A DNA stretch of 16,850 nt from assembly GCA_900551635.1 (NCBI GenBank), contig URWQ01000008.1, positions 1 through 16,850 on the forward strand. The letters are read 5' to 3'. The notes under the pieces were generated by a model. It saw only the letters and a program-made list of their open reading frames with translations. It searched no databases and had not been told where the DNA came from. The translations under genes were made by a program, and so were the position numbers. Positions 16,753-16,850 of the stretch are shown piece after piece. The DNA comes from an uncultured Collinsella sp. Its GTDB lineage: Bacteria > Actinomycetota > Coriobacteriia > Coriobacteriales > Coriobacteriaceae. Position 1 is the first letter of the stretch. Each line of letters starts with the position of its first letter.

Positions 16753-16801
16753 CACCATAGGCATGCGCATAACGTTGCGCTTAATCAAGAGGAGAAAACG
16801 T

Positions 16802-16850
16802 ATGGGTCTGTTTGATATGTTCAAGAAGAAGGCTGAGCCCGCGGCAGCTG
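16802..16850 (+). CDS. Possible PTS EIIA (glucose/beta-glucoside type) protein, 5' end only
   Basis: Only the first 16 codons are in the window. MGLFDMFKKKAEPAAA resembles the N terminus of many EIIA-Glc (Crr-type) proteins, which begin MGLFD followed by Lys and a linker rich in Ala, Pro and Glu. GAGGAG lies seven bases upstream of the ATG and a strong promoter precedes it. An EIIA next to a 6-phospho-beta-glucosidase and an RpiR-type regulator would make a complete sugar locus. Other small cytoplasmic proteins share such a start, so the name stays tentative. Confidence 0.45.
   Translation, partial: MGLFDMFKKKAEPAAA

Overview
The window looks like a stretch of chromosome from a GC-rich gut Actinobacterium of the class Coriobacteriia, most probably Collinsella or a close relative. 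That is an inference from base composition (about 60 percent GC or more in the core genes), the protein sequences and the gene complement; nothing here names the species. Almost every gene is on the minus strand. Only the last two, a phospho-beta-glucosidase and the start of a probable PTS protein, are on the plus strand.

Layout on the minus strand, from low to high coordinate (against the direction of transcription): the 5' end of ruvX (1-68) behind alaS (86-2740), with its own promoter and the terminator of the preceding unit. Next is a tightly packed stress-sigma operon, transcribed from about 6087 down to 2893: a DUF948 membrane/coiled-coil protein, an RsbW-like anti-sigma factor, a SigB/SigF-type sigma factor and an AI-2E-family membrane transporter. 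Its genes overlap or nearly touch (8 bp overlap, 1 bp gap, 4 bp overlap). A SigB-like promoter sits in front of it, which suggests autoregulation. Then rarA, a dGTPase-like HD phosphohydrolase and a small TadV/CpaA-type prepilin peptidase (6153-9265), a membrane GT2 glycosyltransferase (9347-10642) bounded by a terminator, and a translationally coupled lspA-rluD pair (10725-12337).

The accessory part is 12450-14142. A Fic-family AMP-transferase gene of lower GC (two 60-bp samples are 47 and 50 percent) lies between two nearly identical direct repeats of 96-97 bp (12566-12661 and 14046-14142). Each repeat is itself a long palindrome. The fic promoter has two palindromic operators with the same half-site spacing, and Fic carries its own C-terminal winged helix, so it may control itself. 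Between fic and lspA there is a stack of three different hairpin elements. This is the most unusual region of the window.

The right end is a sugar locus: a MurR/RpiR-family SIS-domain regulator (minus) is divergent from a GH1 6-phospho-beta-glucosidase (plus), followed by a well-formed promoter and the first 16 codons of a probable PTS EIIA protein. Together they suggest uptake and cleavage of phosphorylated beta-glucosides under control of the RpiR-type regulator. No rRNA, tRNA, CRISPR array, transposase or integrase was seen.
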